From: an uncultured Hungatella sp.
GTDB lineage: Bacteria; Bacillota; Clostridia; Lachnospirales; Lachnospiraceae
Direction of reading: 5' to 3'
Assembly (NCBI GenBank): GCA_910588325.1
Contig: CAJUPP010000075.1
Span: 1 to 17,065, forward strand
Length of the DNA stretch: 17,065 nucleotides
Below are positions 15,021 through 17,065 of this stretch, piece after piece; position 1 is the stretch's first letter; each line of letters opens with the position of its first letter. Both the position numbers and the translations under genes were made by a program. The notes below the pieces were generated by a model, which saw only the letters and a program-made list of their open reading frames with translations, ran no database searches and had not been told where the DNA came from.

Positions 15021-15476
15021 ATGCTGGAAGCAGGAATAAAAGCACCGGAGTTTGAATTGCCGGATCAGAACGGAACGATGCATACACTTGAAGAGTATAA
15101 GGGGAAAAAGGTTATTCTGTATTTTTATCCTAAGGATAATACTCCTGGATGTACGAAACAGGCCTGTGGGTTTGGAGAACTGTACCCTCAATTTATGGAG
15201 AAGGGAGCAGTGGTTCTGGGAGTGAGCAAAGACAGCGTGGCTTCCCACAAGAAATTTGAGGAGAAATTCAGTCTGCCCTTTACACTGCTGTCAGACCCGG
15301 AACAGAAGGCCATCAAGGCCTATGATGTATGGCAGGAGAAGAAAAATTATGGAAAGGTATCCATGGGAGTGGTGCGTACCACTTATTTGATTGATGAGCA
15401 GGGAATGATTGTGAAGGTTTTTAAGAATGTAAAAGCCGCAGAGAATCCAAAACAGGTGATAGAGAGTATTTCATAA
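15021..15476 (+). CDS. bcp: Thiol peroxidase of the BCP/PrxQ family
   Basis: This 151-residue cytosolic peroxiredoxin reduces hydrogen peroxide and organic hydroperoxides with electrons from thioredoxin. The motif YPKDNTPGCTKQACGF holds the peroxidatic Cys44 and, five residues later, the resolving Cys49, the spacing typical of atypical two-cysteine BCP/PrxQ proteins. The thioredoxin-like fold is complete (ILYFYP, VVLGVSKDS, SLPFTLLSD, VRTTYLIDEQG), and the length matches the family. The ATG follows GGAGGA at a normal distance. In an anaerobe this enzyme protects against brief oxygen exposure. Its last six bases overlap the end of the converging DUF1576 gene, leaving no room for a terminator between them. 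Confidence 0.95.
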   Translation: MLEAGIKAPEFELPDQNGTMHTLEEYKGKKVILYFYPKDNTPGCTKQACGFGELYPQFMEKGAVVLGVSKDSVASHKKFEEKFSLPFTLLSDPEQKAIKAYDVWQEKKNYGKVSMGVVRTTYLIDEQGMIVKVFKNVKAAENPKQVIESIS

Positions 15477-16925
15477 CTCTCTATCCACCGGAGTGTTTCC
15501 AATCAGAGCGATCATATCATGCATATTGAGAGTAAAGGATTTCATCTCTTCCCTGGCTTGGGGCACATAATGCTCTAAAATGGGGAGAAGAATCAAAGCG
15601 GTGATTCCGGCAGTAAAACCGCCGTTGTACAGTACCAGACCTCCGTGGAGAAAACTGGTGGAGGTACATAAAGAGGCGCAGAGAAAACCGGCTGCTATGC
15701 CTGCCCGGATTCCGTAGCGGCCTACAATGGGGCACAGTCCTGTTGCGAAGGCAACGCCGTTTATGTATCCCTGGGTGGATATGGTCCAGGGCAGATCCAG
15801 ACCGCCTGCTTTGCACACCAGGATTACCATAACATGGAGCACCTGATATCCCAGGATAATGGGCCATACATTTTTCGGGTGCTGCCCCATGGCAGTAAAG
15901 GTGAGCGCCGCCAGGATTACGCCGACGGTAGGTCCGGTAAACCCGGCGCCGTTTGTGAAATGAATGGACAGATTTAAATACAGAAGAAACAGGCTGCCGT
16001 GACAGCCGATGTTGATTAAGCACAACGGCATTCCGTATTTTTCGGCAAAATCGCTGGAGTAACCGGTGTCCTTTACCAGATGCCGGAAACCACAAAAACT
16101 TCTTTTGTTGAGAAAATATCCGACGAGAATACAGATGCCGAAAACAGAGAGAAAAAATAAATTGGCGTATATGCCGTAAGAGTGATTGAAGCTTCTGTAA
16201 ATGGGGTTTCCTCTCACAAGGCTGCTGTGGGAAGGGATGCCCATGGTGCGGTACATGAAATTATACAGGAAAAATCCAAATAGCCCGAAGGCAAGGCCGC
16301 CGTTGAACAGGTTATATCCCTTGTGCCATGCCTGAGCGCCAGGGAGAATGGCCGGGACTACAAATCCCAGCATGATACTGCATAAGACAGCCAGAACCAC
16401 ACCAGTTGCGGTTACCTGGGGATGGCCGAAGGTATAGGTGTCTCCCAGGGTATAGCGGAATAAAAGTTCGCTGATGAAAGGACTAAAGCTGGTAGCAAAC
16501 ATGCAGATGTGGAGGTTCTTTTTGAAGTTTAATTTCTTGTAGCGCAGGTACAAAAAGGGGGCCAGAAAACAGGGCCACATGTTGAGAAAATTAAGGCCGT
16601 AGAAACAGTGGGCGACCACCAGGAAATAACCGGCCAGCGTGTTGGCCCTGGATTTTCCTTTTAAAAGAACCATAAACAGGAAGCAGGCCAGACCGCAGGC
16701 ACCGGCATTGAGCATAGCGCTTGCCAGACCTCCGATATCAAAATAATCCGTGACTAAGGGACAGGGAGATACCATAATTAAATACCAGTCATCCAGGACG
16801 CTTCCCCATTCGCCGGTATAATGGGCTGCAATGAAGGCGGAGATCAGAAAGGCCAGGGAAAATCCCAGGGCGATGCCGTTGATAATCTGACTGTTGGTGT
16901 AAGAGAGAGACTTTTGTGGTTTCAT
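15471..16925 (-). CDS. DUF1576 family multi-pass membrane protein, function unknown
   Basis: This 484-residue protein is hydrophobic nearly throughout, with an estimated ten or more membrane helices, and ends with a short cytosolic tail. It matches what I know of the DUF1576 family; the conserved segment FLHGGLVLYNGGFTAGITAL near the C-terminus and a similar KGYNLFNGGLAFGLFGFF in the first half suggest two related halves. No transport substrate is known to me. The ATG at 16925 is chosen because AAAGGA precedes it, followed by a normal Lys-rich start and the first helix. An upstream frame extension to 16991 would run through the terminator hairpin of the tRNA gene. It is encoded against the rest of the window. 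No clear promoter is visible in the 100 bases before it. Confidence 0.82.
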   Translation of the reverse strand: MKPQKSLSYTNSQIINGIALGFSLAFLISAFIAAHYTGEWGSVLDDWYLIMVSPCPLVTDYFDIGGLASAMLNAGACGLACFLFMVLLKGKSRANTLAGYFLVVAHCFYGLNFLNMWPCFLAPFLYLRYKKLNFKKNLHICMFATSFSPFISELLFRYTLGDTYTFGHPQVTATGVVLAVLCSIMLGFVVPAILPGAQAWHKGYNLFNGGLAFGLFGFFLYNFMYRTMGIPSHSSLVRGNPIYRSFNHSYGIYANLFFLSVFGICILVGYFLNKRSFCGFRHLVKDTGYSSDFAEKYGMPLCLINIGCHGSLFLLYLNLSIHFTNGAGFTGPTVGVILAALTFTAMGQHPKNVWPIILGYQVLHVMVILVCKAGGLDLPWTISTQGYINGVAFATGLCPIVGRYGIRAGIAAGFLCASLCTSTSFLHGGLVLYNGGFTAGITALILLPILEHYVPQAREEMKSFTLNMHDMIALIGNTPVDREL

Positions 16926-16960
16926 ATCGATATCCTTTATGATTTTTGTAAGTACAAGGC

Positions 16961-17009
16961 AAAAAGAAAAATCGCGAAAATTCGAAAACATCGAATCTTC
17001 AGCGATTTT
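16961..17009 (-). terminator. Rho-independent terminator of the minus-strand tRNA
   Basis: Read on the minus strand, AAAATCGC (17009-17002) and GCGATTTT (16975-16968) form the outer stem, ATTCGA/TCGAAT an inner stem, and a T-rich run (TTTTTCTTTTT) follows. It lies 17 bases behind the tRNA 3' end. Confidence 0.75.
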
Positions 17010-17026
17010 ATGCCCCTGCCAAGGAG

Positions 17027-17065
17027 TGCCGGCCGCGGGACTTGAACCCGCACGGTATTGCTACC
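17027..17065 (-). tRNA. 3' part of a class II tRNA, probably tRNA-Leu
   Basis: The minus strand ends a tRNA whose 5' half and anticodon lie outside the window. A long variable arm (GGTA/TACC stem), a T arm GCGGG-TTCAAGT-CCCGC and the 3' acceptor strand GGCCGGC with discriminator A are visible. The long variable arm allows Leu, Ser or Tyr; the A discriminator and a GCCGG-type acceptor favour Leu. CCA is not encoded; CTCC follows. Confidence 0.85.

Noticed and set aside
16926..16991. Extended start of the DUF1576 gene
   Set aside because: The extension runs through the tRNA terminator hairpin; ATG 16925 has AAAGGA upstream.

Overview
The window looks like a chromosomal stretch of an anaerobic Gram-positive bacterium of the class Clostridia, most likely the family Lachnospiraceae. 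The reasons are AGGAGG-type ribosome binding sites, a split biotin-dependent sodium-pump decarboxylase, an mcsA-mcsB-clpC stress operon, a small orphan protein of a type I know from Lachnospiraceae, a DUF1576 membrane protein, and secreted proteins with cadherin-like beta-sandwich domains. Genus cannot be decided from the sequence alone.

Layout. (1) 1-3511: the end of a sodium-translocating decarboxylase operon: gamma subunit (cut by the window start), biotin carrier protein, membrane beta subunit and a carboxyltransferase of the oxaloacetate type, closed by a strong terminator. (2) 3577-7800: a sigma-A promoter followed by two exported proteins. The first is an SH3b/glucosaminidase-type wall hydrolase whose catalytic region is split by about 250 residues of Gly/Ser/Pro-rich repeats. 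The second is a membrane-anchored cohesin-like protein with an Arg-rich cytosolic tail. Both carry a cadherin-like domain. (3) 7943-12606: a four-gene operon of GntR/YtrA-type regulator, McsA, McsB and ClpC, with a promoter overlapped by palindromes. The regulator sits where ctsR is usual, and the McsB active-site signatures are substituted. (4) 12820-13306: a small conserved orphan protein with its own terminator. (5) 13307-13996: a region without a secure gene that holds what looks like a decayed reading frame. (6) 13997-14911: a TIM-barrel sugar phosphate isomerase/epimerase-like gene and its terminator. (7) 14956-16925: a bacterioferritin-comigratory (BCP/PrxQ) peroxiredoxin, converging on and overlapping a DUF1576 membrane protein encoded on the minus strand. 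(8) 16961-17065: the 3' part of a minus-strand tRNA with a long variable arm (probably Leu), followed by its terminator.

How the parts work together. The decarboxylase couples removal of CO2 from a carboxylated substrate to sodium export in the membrane. The two surface proteins probably act together in the cell wall. The Clp operon handles damaged or marked proteins, but its control and marking steps appear to differ from the Bacillus subtilis model. This last point, and the repeat insertion in the wall hydrolase, are the most unusual things in the window.
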